NCBI GenBank assembly: GCA_963971535.1
Contig: OZ020589.1
Span: 73,645,245 to 73,709,244, forward strand
Direction of reading: 5' to 3'
Source: Notolepis coatsorum
Taxonomy: Eukaryota > Chordata > Actinopteri > Aulopiformes > Paralepididae
Length of the DNA stretch: 64,000 bases
Positions 44,701-56,700 of this stretch are shown piece by piece; position 1 is the stretch's first letter; each line of letters begins with the position of its first letter. Made by a program: the position numbers and the translations under genes. The notes below the pieces were generated by a model. It was given only the letters and a program-made list of their open reading frames with translations. It was not told the origin of the DNA and made no database searches.

Positions 44701-47700
44701 GTCAGCGTTAATAGTTTTAAATGCAAATAATTTATTGAAACATAGAAGTGGGGTCGGGGACACACACACTGTTTCAACTCACCACCCCGCATCATATTGT
44801 AGTCTAGTCTGTCTTCAAACTTCCACTCCTCTCGAAACCTTTTTATATTTGAATATCAACATTATCTGTGCATCCTCAGTAATCCTCAGTTTACTACAAT
44901 ATACTCCTCTCCTGAGTCCTGACTAGTGACTTCATCGTCTTTCCAAACGCACGCACACACACAGAGAAAGGGAGAGTGCCCCCCCCCCCCATTTCCCTTT
45001 CCCCAGACCACACTGTCTGCTGTTCTCTATGGCTCTGCCGCTGATCAGGATTAGCTTGTTAGCTTACGCTAACATAACGTTCATTTCGGGCGATGTGGGC
45101 ATAAAGGAATGGCGACGATGCAATGCATGTTAGATGCATTTGACTCGTTGTGAGAAGAAGAAAAAACCACAGACTTATTTCGGCTCGCAAAATAGGCGCA
45201 CTGCTGTGTAGCTCTGCTCTCAGGGAACAAACTTAACTTTTTGACTTACCAGCCATTTGGCTGGTAGATTTTAAAAACGACCAGCCAGGCAGATTTTTTA
45301 CCAGCCATTGGCGGTTGGCTGGTACTTATTTTGTTCCCTGTTGTTGAGAATTTGGTTTTGAAGCCAAGCCAGGTTTCTTCAACCAGTGTACCATTGAGTT
45401 CATCTGACCAGTCCAGGCTCTTCAGTTCAAGGTTAAAGGCCTCGCTAGAGTACGTTTTGAGGTCTCTAGATGTGACCATTTTGTGACAGCCAGCCTTTTG
45501 CTTTGGCTTTTTGCGGGAACAGAATATCATATAATGATCACTTAACCCGCATGCTATCACCCCTTTATTGGAGATCATGGACTTGTCGGAAGTCAGGATG
45601 AGGTCAATGGTAGTCTGGGTTGATTCACACACCCTTGTGGGTTGGGTGATTAGCTGGCTGAAACCGTGCAGATCAGAAAATCTACTGAAGGCCTTGAAGA
45701 CGGGTGCTGCTTTACGTAGCATATCCGTGTTCCAGTCCCCAATAAGGATTTTTTCTACGCCCTCCACCCCAGTTAAGCACACATCCTTAACAATTGTGTG
45801 TATTGAGCCGTACTACATTGTACCCATTCTGCAATCTGTTAAATAAAGTTTTCATTCATTCATTCACGTTACACTGTGTGTGTACTCTTACATTAGCCAG
45901 TCCAACTTTTGGGTTGTGTGTTTGTGTGAATATTGAGCTAGACCCCATTGTGTGTTTTGACTGCGTGCTGATGCCTGTGTGACTGTCTCCTTACAGCTCC
46001 AGTGATGGAGCCAGACTACCTGCTGTGTGATGACTGTGACAAACCCTTCATGGACTCCTACCTCAGCAACAGCTTTGATCTGTCAGTCTGCGACAAGTGC
46101 AGGTACCACACACACACACACACACCATACTAATTAAATTGTATGTATACCTGGCAGTCAGTGACCAACCTAAAACTGAACAAGATTAGTGGGACTAGAA
46201 ACTGAACAAGATTAGTGGGACTAGTATATTGCCGGACGCATTCTCTGGTTTCTTATACCATATTTCAATTTTGTCACAGTTAGGGGTGTAATGGTACACA
46301 AAAGTCACAGTATTGTAACGACCCTGGGATTATTGAGGTGATTGGTCAGCCGAGCTGTCACTCTGCACTCTACCAACCTGGGTCTGGCAGGTGACGCGAG
46401 CCTGGGGTTGGTAGAGGGGAGGGGGCAAGGGCTGAGGGTATAAGAGGGTGGCACACATGGAGTGCGCTCTCTTGGGGTATGGGAATGCAAGCAGAGATGA
46501 TGTACAGAGTCTTTGTACCTGAGACCCATACCCGAGAGTTGAATAAACTGAGTCTGTGAGTCATTAATAGCGGAAACGCTATGTACCTCGTTTTGAAGTC
46601 ACAATGTTTTCGGTACAGCAGGGGAGCTGGGTTTCCTCTGTTGATTGAAAACTTTATTAACAGATTGCAGAATGGGTACAATACAGTACGGCTCAATACA
46701 AACAATTGTTAAGGGGATGCGGACCAGAGAAAGACTTTCATCTTGTTTACATCAGGGTCCCCCATTTTCAATTCATCAAGACATTTATGACATACACGAC
46801 TGTGCTGTGTTTTTTCTTTGTACCAGTGATATTCACATTTGTAGGGGACTATGAAATCTGTTTAATTTTTTCACAAATTCAGTTTTGTATTTGTTTTATT
46901 TTGGGGGATTCTTCTCCTGTGGGATTAGTGTATCCATTTGCTGGCTTTGTTGTACACAACTGTAAGTTGCTTTGGATAAAAGCAAGAGCTAAATGACCAT
47001 ATAAACGTAAATGTCACATCATGCCTAATGATGTGCATTTGTTGCCACAAGGTGGCCCTAAATGACTGAATTTAGGACATTGCATGTGGCCCTCTCTGTG
47101 ACCCTGTTAAGTAGTTGAGTTATTTATTTTTTACCCAGGGACAGTGCACATTAATCAACATCTTCAGTTTCCACATCAATGTAAATGTGCCAGAATGAGC
47201 TAATGAGCTAGTTTTCATCTGTAGTCCCTGCCTACCATGCATGTCTTTATGGTGTGGGAGGAAACCAGAGTACCTGGAGGAAACCCACACGAACACAGGG
47301 TGAACATGCAAACTCCATACAGAAAGGCCCCCTGCTGGGGTTCGAACCCATGGCCTTCTTGCTGTGAGGCAGCAGTGCTAACCACTGTACCACCGTGCCG
47401 CCCAGGGCAGCTGAAGGGTCAGAGTTCAGCACAGTAGATATATGGCTATGATAACTATTTGCCAACACCAGCATGTGATCTAGTCATCAGTCAGGAATCA
47501 AACATCCCTACTCGCCACCATCACAATAAAGTCTGTGTCTCTCACAATGTTGAGTCCGCTGAGGTCTCTGTAATCAACGGTTTCATCAACTACAACAGAT
47601 ATTTTCTCAGACCAGAGGCAAATGGATTTGATGAAGGCTGGCTGCTCTAATTTTCCAGCAAAGCGCCTCCCTGCTTGCAATGTTTAATCAGGAAAAGACA

Positions 47701-50700
47701 AGCTACCTTATTTTCATCTAGTGGTCAACCAACTTTTGTTTCATATCCAAGGATTTGACTGTGCTGTCTATCATTACTTGGGTACAGGTGTAATCCTCAC
47801 TCTGATCTTTCAGATGATTTCACTGTGCTGTCTATCATTACTTGGGTACCGAAAGGCCCTCCCATTCATCACTATTGGAAAATGAAACTTATCTTCGCCC
47901 AGACCCCTCTGTAAGCTAAATATTTTTTCTATTTTAGTTGCAAATGCAAGTGAATTGCTTGCACTGTCCAGTCCTGGCTTTAGGCAGAATCAAGAACAGA
48001 CAACAACTGCTTTGGTTTGTGTTCAGCTGATACTGTTGACACGCCCACTACGCAAAGTTTGCACTCTCTCTTACACACGTCACACACACTGCTCCTCAAG
48101 TTTCAAGTTTCTTTAATAGTTGTTATATAGAAGTACAGAATACTTTCATACAAAATGCTTCTTACTGTTACGCTCTAGAGACTGTGCTAGACAAGATAGT
48201 ATCAAATAACATAGTATAGCATGTAAATTAGAAGTAGAAAATGAGGTCAGTGTTCAGTATAGACATATGTACAATGTTCGATGCAGAATAGACGTAACTG
48301 AGTTACCATATAATTAGTGCTGTCAGGTGATTAAAAAAATTAATCTAATTAATTACAGGATTTGTAATTAATTAATCTAATTAATCTCATTTTAATCGCA
48401 TAACATTTTATGCCTGATATTTTATATTCTATAATCATATTTCAAATTGCATGTGTCCGGATGGCAGAATTCAGTACTGTATCTACAAAACCTTCTGTTT
48501 AATCATCTTCCATCTATTAATTTGCTTAGATTTTTCAGGTCTGGTCAATTTGAGCATGGTGTTATTCACAGTCAAAGATAAAAAAAATGTATTGATATTC
48601 TCATTTGGTTCATTACAATTTACTCAAAATAAAATGTTCATTCAATCAATCACCGCGCAGATTGATTGAATGAAAATGTTATTAACAGATTGCAGAATGG
48701 GTACAATACAGTACAGCACACAATTGTTAAGGGGATGCAGACCAGAGAAAGACTTTCGTCTTGTTTACATCAGGGTCCCCCATTTTTTATTCATAATGAA
48801 TTGTAAGTAAGGGTGCAACTTGCACCGTGCAATCCATTCTTTGTGGATCTAGCCCACAGTATTTCTGACACTGGGAATACATTCCCTGAGATTCATAGAT
48901 GTCCCTATAATCAGATACCAAGAACATGCAAATGGACCATATTAAAAAAAAAAGTCTGTAAATGTGTATTCTACATTCTTATAGAATGAATGAGATACAA
49001 AAAAAAAATTATAAAAAAAAAAAAATTGTAATTAATTTTGAGTTAATTTTCATAACGCGATAATTTGTTGTGTAATTAATTAATCTAATTAACGCGATAA
49101 ACTGACAGCCCTACATATAATATAAAATACTATGCAGTGTACTAATATACAATACTATATAGTGCAAAGCAGAAATGGGATGAGGTACAATTTAGGTACA
49201 ATTTACAGTAAGGTGTACGAGTTGTAGTGCAATCCTTTATCAATAAATATAAAGTGTGGGGAGTGGGTGCTACAGTGTGTTTGTTTAAAGTGAGTGTGTG
49301 CTATAAAGTGTGGGGAGTGGGTGCTACAGTGTGTTTGTTTAAAGTGAGTGTGTAACTGCCCCCCGGCTTGGTGGTGAAATAAAGATGCGGTTATGTTTCG
49401 TACAGGTGCTTTTATTTATTTTTTATTTTTCTTTTGCATTTCAGCATAGCATCACTGTCGCCTTTCTTTGGTAGTTGTCGTTGCACCGTAGTTGTACATG
49501 TTGTGACGGTTGCATCGTTTGCTCCGTTTGCACCGTTTTGTACCGTTTTGCACCGTGAAAACTGTGACAGTCACAAACATATACAATTAGTTATATTGTT
49601 CACAGTTCAATATTGTTCACAACAAAGCACCTAACGTGTTCAAACAAACATTTGAATTTAATGATATTATTGAGGGTGAACTCGTCTTCCATAATAAAGG
49701 CATTTAAGGAAAAATAATGATAAATAGTAACGTTACTTGTTCGGCAGCAGGTGCCTTTGATTAGCAGGACACAGCCATGAGCGGTCGCAAATTCCTGAGC
49801 TCCCGGAGCCCTCGTCAATACAGCAAGCAAAAGAGATTTTGCACACATTTTCTCCTCGTTATGTTTTGGATAACGGATTCGTACCTCTACTCAACGATGA
49901 AGCATAACCAGACAGAAGAGGAGAGAAGAGCAAAAATAGAAAAGGAGGTACACAGCGACTTTTATTTCCAAAACGGCACGGAGCATAAGCACCTGGCCGT
50001 GGGGACAGCGACCGTTCACGCAACATTAACGGCCAATCCTGAAAGAAAGAACAGACCCCCGAATGGCAGAATGGACCGAAAGACCTTTTTGTCCCTTATC
50101 CTGCTACTCTCGGGAGACATTCATCTAAACCCAGGCCCGGTCTTGACCAGAACTCAGGCGAGAAGACTTGGTCTGGCAGCGCAAGAAGCGAAGGACGTTA
50201 CCATCGCGACCAACATCAACAACTCAACCTGTGGCTACATCCACTGCGCGGACGGCAACTCTTCCCAAATGACGCCGCAGCAGACGAGCACACGTGAGGC
50301 AGAGACGAGAGGAGGTGAACCGAGGGTCGAAACCATGACGACCATCCCGACGCGGGATTTAAACATCTCAACGCCCGATAGCCGGCTAGCCAGCGGAGCT
50401 AACGGCGAAAACATCCAGGAACAAAGGACTCTGGACCGAGTCCTTTGTTGTACCAGCACGGCGCGGGTCCCGACCCCCCCCTCCCCCCTTCCCACCCACG
50501 ACAACAAAGCCCCCCCAACCGGCAACCCACGGACAAATCGCCTGATAAATTAGCCAACCTAGCCAGGCTGGCTATGTTTACCAGCCCAGGAGAACAAAGG
50601 GTTGCCGCCAGAAAAGACAGGACAAAGGATCCCCCCTCCCCACACACCAGCACACAGACCTCACGGAGACAACAACAAAGCCCCCCCCCTCCCTCCCCCA

Positions 50701-53700
50701 CAGCAGCACCAGAAAACAATTACCTGGAACTTGAAGACATCAATAACACAGCTAATAAAAACGGACTACACATCTTTCACCTTAATGTGAACAGCATTAA
50801 GCATAAGCTGGACGAAATAAGAAACCTGTTTATGAGCGGTAAGGTAGACTTAATATGCTTTACTGAAACTAAACTTGATCCATCTGTAACAGACCCTGAA
50901 ATAGAAATAGAGAACTATACTATAGTCCGTAATGACAGAAACCAGTATGGAGGTGGTGTTTGTATGTACATACATAAGGACACCAAATTCATTACCCGTA
51001 CTGACCTTCATCATGAGACAATTGAAACCGTATGGGTGGAAATTTTATTTGAAAGGGCAAAATCTGTTCTAGTCGGCACAATATACAGACCGCCAGATCA
51101 AACTGGCTTTTATGATACTCTGGATGTGTGCTTAGCTGGAGCTGAGGATGCGGAAAAAATTCGTATTGGGGATTGGAACACGGATATGCAACAAAAAGAT
51201 GCACCCGTCTTCAAATCCTTCAATAGGTTTTGTGATCTGCACGGCCTCAGCCAACTAATCACCCAACCCACAAGGATATGTGAATCAACTCAGACTACCA
51301 TTGACCTCATACTGACCTCTGACAAGTCCAAGATCTCAAATAAAGGGGTTATAGCATGCGGGTTAAGTGATCATTATATGATATTCTGTACCCGCAAAAA
51401 GCTAAAACTAAAGGCTGGCTGTCACAAAACAGTCACATCTAGAGACCTCAAAACCTACTCTAGCGAGGCCTTTAACCTTGAACTGGAGAGTCTGGACTGG
51501 TCAGATGAACTCAATGGTACACTGGTTGAAGAAACTTGGCTTGGCTTCAAAACCAAATTTTCATCAATACTAAACAACATGGCCCCCCTAAGAACCACCA
51601 GGGTAAAAAATCGCGCTGAGCCATGGATGCACACTGAAATACTGACCGCTATGAAAGCCAGAGACAAAAAATGCTCTGAGTTTCGTAAAAGTCAGTCAAA
51701 GCTTACCAAAAGCACGAGCAGTGAACTCCAAGACCACGTGACTGAACTCAAACTAGAAAGAAACAGACTAAGAAATGACGTAAACTCCATGATCAAAACT
51801 GCCAAAAAAAATTTCATCAATGACAAAACCGAGGAAAACAAAAATAAACCACGTGAACTTTGGAAATTACTCAACAATCAACTAGGCTGCAGTAAAAAAC
51901 TCAACCAGGTTCTCAAACATAAACATAAAGACGGACAACACGCTCATCACAGACAAGCTGGATGTAGCCAATTACTTAAACACTTTCTTCACAAACATAG
52001 CCACAACACTGGTAAACAAACTACCCTCCCACTCAGGGCAGTATGGGGTAGAACACATAGTAGCATACTACAAGAACCTAGGCGTCCACAAAGACGACTT
52101 CAAACTGGAAATAGTAACTACAGATGAGGTACTCAAAAAACTGAGCGCCCTCCAACCAAACAAGGCCACTGGCCATGACAACATCCCCTCCAAATTCCTC
52201 AGAGACTCAGCAGCAGCCATCACCCCAGTCATCACACACATAATAAACCTCTCCATAAAACAGGGACACGTCCCCAAGGACTTCAAAATTGCGAGAGTAA
52301 CACCCCTGCACAAAAAGGGCAGCAAATTAGACCCGGGTAACTACCGCCCTGTTTCTATCCTTACATCCATCTCGAAAGTCATGGAAAAAATAGTATACGA
52401 ACAGATCGAAAAGTACCTCGCGGAAAAAAATCTAATCTACGAATTCCAATCTGGTTTCAGAACATCCCACTCCACTGACACATGCCTTCTCTACTTGAAC
52501 GACCACATCAAACAAGAGGTGGACGCGGGCAAATACTGCGGCATGGTCATGCTGGACCTACAAAAGGCCTTCGACACTGTCAATCACACCATTCTGATTG
52601 ACAAGCTAAAAGCAATTGGTTTTGATAGTTTATCAGTGAGCTGGATACAATCCTACCTGGAGGGGAGGGAACAGATGGTGGAAGTAAACGGTACACTATC
52701 CCCCCCCCTCACAGTGAGCTGTGGTGTTCCACAAGGAAGCATACTAGGACCGCTACTATTCCTAATTTATGCAAATGACATGTCGTCAGCTTGTGACTGC
52801 AACTTGTTCCTGTTTGCGGACGACTCAGCCCTGCTGGTCTCTGACAAGAACAAGTTACAGGTTGAAAAAGCCCTCAGCTCGGAACTAGGCAAAATCTGCA
52901 TATGGCTCGCCGACAACAAACTATCATTACACATGGGCAAAACAGAGTCCATTCTCTTCGGTTCAAATAACAAACTCAGCAAGACCGACGGCTTCTCGGT
53001 TACAGTGGGTGACAATATTATCACAAGGAAAGATGAAATTACCTACCTGGGTTCCATCCTAGAGGCTAATCTTTCCTGTGACAAAATGGCATCCAATGTA
53101 ATAAAAAAAGTCAACCAACGAACGCGATTCTTGTACCGGATCTCCTCTCTGGTAAACAAGAATACCCTGAAGACTCTAGCAGGAGCACTCATTCAAGGGT
53201 ACTACGACTATGCTTGCACCTCATGGTACCAAAGCACCTCAAAGGCACTAAAAAACAAATTACAAACATCTCAAAACAAGCTAGTCAGACTACTACTTGA
53301 CCTGACTCCTAGAACCCACCTCACCCCTGCCCACTTTGACAACCTAGGATGGCTTAGAGTAGACGACAGAGTACAGCAACTTGCAATGGGCCTGGTCTAC
53401 AAGATACACTACGCGACCAAGGTACCCATGTACATGTCAAAATACTTCCCAAAGGTCAGTGAATACCACGATCACAACACCAGAGGGAGCTCCACAAATC
53501 ATGTAAAACCCAGATTCGGCTCAAACAAGGGACTAAACACGTTTCGCAATTATGCCACATCAATGTGGAACGCCCTGCCTAAAGCTGTAAAGGAATGTGA
53601 ATCACTACCCACCTTCAAAAACACTCTCAAAAAACACCTACGTGAGACTGCAATTCGAAACTGGCCCCTACAAATGTCCTAACCTAGTTGTACAGTAAAG

Positions 53701-56700
53701 GACCAAGTAAGGCTTTGTCAATATTCCAATGTACAGTGTAAAATGTGTGTGTGTCCCCTTCCCAACCCCCCCCCACCTCCAATGTACAGCCCTCACCCAA
53801 CCCACCCAACCCCACCCCACCCCACCCAACCAACCTCCTCCAATGTACAGTTTCTATGCCAAATGTATATACACTCCTTTTCTGGACACTTTTGTATCAC
53901 AAACAGTACTGTATTTGCAAATCTGATATGTCATAAATGTATAGATGTAGCAGTACTGTCTATCTGTATGTCATATATGTTATGATGAATTGAAAATGGG
54001 GGACCCTGATGTAAACAAGACGAAAGTCTTTCTCTGGTCTGCATCCCCTTAACAATTGTATGTATTGAGCTGTACTGTACTGTACCCATTCTGCAATCTG
54101 TTAATAAACTTTTCAATCAATCAATCAATCAAACCTAATCAGTGAGTGCACCACTTTACATGTTTACCACACATAAATATAGACCTCTTCAACAACAGTA
54201 ATAATAACAATAATACATTTTAGTGTTCGACGTACCTTATTCCGCTTTACCAAGGGGTGTTATTTACTGAAGTAAGGTCCTTATATTCTACATAATTCGC
54301 TGTCTGAGTTACTTCCGCCTTTGTCACACACAGGATGCTGTGACCTTTATACTATAGGAAAGACGAGCTCTGCCCCCATGTGGACACGAAATGAAAATGC
54401 ACAAGCGGCTCTGAAATATTCTTTTCTTAAATAGAAAGCTCAGTATTCTGAGCTAATACAGAGAAGTCGATCATCTAGACCAGGGGTGGGCAATTATTTT
54501 TCCCAGGGGGCCGAATGAGCAACTGAAAAAACTCAATTATGCATAATATACATTTTATTTCTATATAAAAAGCAGTAAATGGCATTGTTTTGAACCCTGG
54601 TAAGAGTGTATGTTATTATTTGGCAATTAAAAGGTGAGGTTAGCTTTCAAAAATATCATTTATTCAAATAGAATTTATTTCCAAAAATGATAAACAAAAT
54701 GTGAAACATTAATAACAAAGGGCATTTTGAGTTTCATATACTATTGAAACAAGGATTTTCTTAGCTTTCTAAAGACATCACATCATCGTATAGCAAAAAT
54801 AAACAAGACATGTCACTGAACTGTGTAAAGAAAAGTGTCCCAGTTTTGTAGCCTTTTTTACTTTACATGCCTATATTAAACATTTAATGTTTTCAGAACT
54901 GTGCAAAAAAAAGAAAAAAAAATATCAAGTGTCCCATTTCACTTGTTATATTTCCACATTTTAGTGTTCTTCAGTTCTTTTTTTTTTTCATTCAGTGTGA
55001 GAAATCCAGTCTCTGTTGAGCTTTAACAAGTCCATCAAAGTCAGGTTGCATGTCTGAAGTGGAGATGCGAAGCACAGCTGCCAGATGTTCATCAATGAGA
55101 GAGGATCTGTACCTGGACTTGGTAAACATCATGACTGAGAATGTCTGTTCACATATGTAGGTGAAGCCAAATAGAACCAACATCTTCTGAGCATGTCTCC
55201 TAAGCGTATATTGTGCGTGTGAACATTGACATGAAAAGAAAAAAGTAAAAAAAAAAAAAAATTAAATAAAATATATTTTTTAATTTTTTTTTAATTATCA
55301 TGTAATCTTTCGCGGGCCGGTCAGAATCATCGCGCGGGCCGTACAATGCCCAGGTCTGATCTAAACCAATGTAAATGAAAGCTTACTGATAATAAAGATG
55401 ATAGGCATCTTTACCCTTGGCGGTCAGTTACAGAGTGTGTGCGTGTGGATGTGTTTGATGGTTGTTGTGTAGTGTTCATTGTTCGTTGAGCAGCCTGATG
55501 GCCTGGGGATAGAAGCTTCTTCTGAGTCTTTCTGTGCTCGCCTTGAGACTCCGGTATCGCTTGCCTGACCGCAGCAGTTCAAAGAGGCAGTTGTTCGGGT
55601 GACTGGAGTCTTTAATGATTCTCTTAGCCTTGCCCCTGCACCGCTTGTTGTAAATGTTCTGGAGGGTGGGGAGCCCCCCTCCAATTGTGCGTTCGGCTGA
55701 ACGTGTCACTCTTTGTAGTCTGCTTCGGTCTTGTGCAGTGCTATTCCCAAACCAGGAGGTGATGTTGCCAGTCAGGATGCTCTCTATTGTACATGAGTAG
55801 AAGTTCTTAAGGATCTTCTGACTGACTTGGAACTTCCTTAGGCGCCTGAGGAAGTAGAGGCGTTGTCGTGCCTTCTTCACAACACTGTCGATGTGTGTGG
55901 TCCATGTCAAGTCCTCGGATATGTAGGCTCCGAGGTACTTAAAGCTGTTCACTCTCTCAACCGGTCACGCAATCACGCATCTGAGTATTGGACCATTTTT
56001 AACGACTGTGTATCAATACTTTTCTACTATCAGTGTATCGTACAACCCTAGTTATCAGTGTGTTACCCACAATAGAGCACAGTAGAGACTGACAGGACAC
56101 AGAGAGAGAGAATGGATAACATGCAGGATTGGAACTACCCATGATGTTGCGGTTACGTGGTATCTTGCCTGTGTGTCCCTCTTTTTGAACACATGCACTA
56201 TGCACCTTTCCCTGTTCAGGGACAATGAGGAGAAACACAAGCTGATCACCCGCACCGAGGCCAAGCAGCGCTACCTGCTGAAGGACTGCGACCTGGACAA
56301 GAGAGAGCCTCTGCTCAGGTTCATACTGAGGAAGAACCCTCACAACACACACTGGGGTGACATGAAGCTCTACCTCAGAACACAGGTACTGTGTGTGCCT
56401 GAGATACAGCAATCACCACCTGTCCATCCATCCCTCCCTCCCTCCCTTTTTGTGTGGTTATTTGTATTTTTCTTTCTTTGCTAGCATTTATTTAGTTCTC
56501 ATCTGTTTCTACACATTTGTCTGTGTTAATTCTTTTTGTACTATATGCGTATCCTCCAGGTGGAGAAGAGGTGTATGGAGGTGTGGGGATCGGAGGAGGC
56601 GATGGAGGAAGCCAGAGAGACGAGGGAGGAGAACAAGGAGGTGCATAAACAGAAACGCTTCAATAAGAAGGTCAAAGGTCAGTACTCCAGCTTCCTTCCT

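Larger units (their letters stand above)
41838..45786 (-). mobile_element. LINE A (CR1/L2-like) in XPA intron 1, antisense
   Basis: It runs from an endonuclease fragment (45782) to a (TTGA)n-type tail at 41838-41856. It is interrupted by the hAT at 44480-45340 and has a 2-nt deletion near 43848 (CTCAGACTCAG for CTCAGAGACTCAG) that breaks the frame. Its 3' UTR contains a G-tract at 42168-42187. Confidence 0.88.
49777..54132 (+). mobile_element. LINE A, near full-length copy in XPA intron 2
   Basis: The copy contains an N-terminal region, endonuclease, RT and a 3' UTR ending AATAAACTTTTCAATCAATC at 54110-54132. The 5' boundary is not certain and could lie anywhere between 49353 and 49776. Two frame breaks, in the C-rich stretch near 50470-50550 and at 51904, prevent a single product. 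The last 433 codons encode exactly the same protein as the copy at 61741-63039. Confidence 0.88.
48095..55963 (-). mobile_element. LINE B (Rex1-like) in XPA intron 2, split by about 6 kb of insertions
   Basis: The 3' UTR (48095-49352, starting AAGTTTCAAGTTTC) and the RT C-terminus (55433-55963) match co-linear parts of the copy at 18549-20246. Between GAGTGTG at 49346-49352 and GAGTGTG at about 55433 lies foreign DNA that includes a LINE A copy and a hAT. A 59-bp segment is tandemly duplicated at 49240-49350. Confidence 0.75.

Noticed and set aside
47320-47405. Functional tRNA gene on the minus strand with perfect B box
   Set aside because: It continues into a typical SINE body and the acceptor stem does not pair.
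46287-56049. A hAT element spanning most of XPA intron 2, from TAGGGGTGTAATGG to GTACAACCCTA
   Set aside because: The 8-bp flanks (GTCACAGT and GTTATCAG) do not match and the subterminal sequences are not clearly complementary, so I kept the ends as separate fragments.
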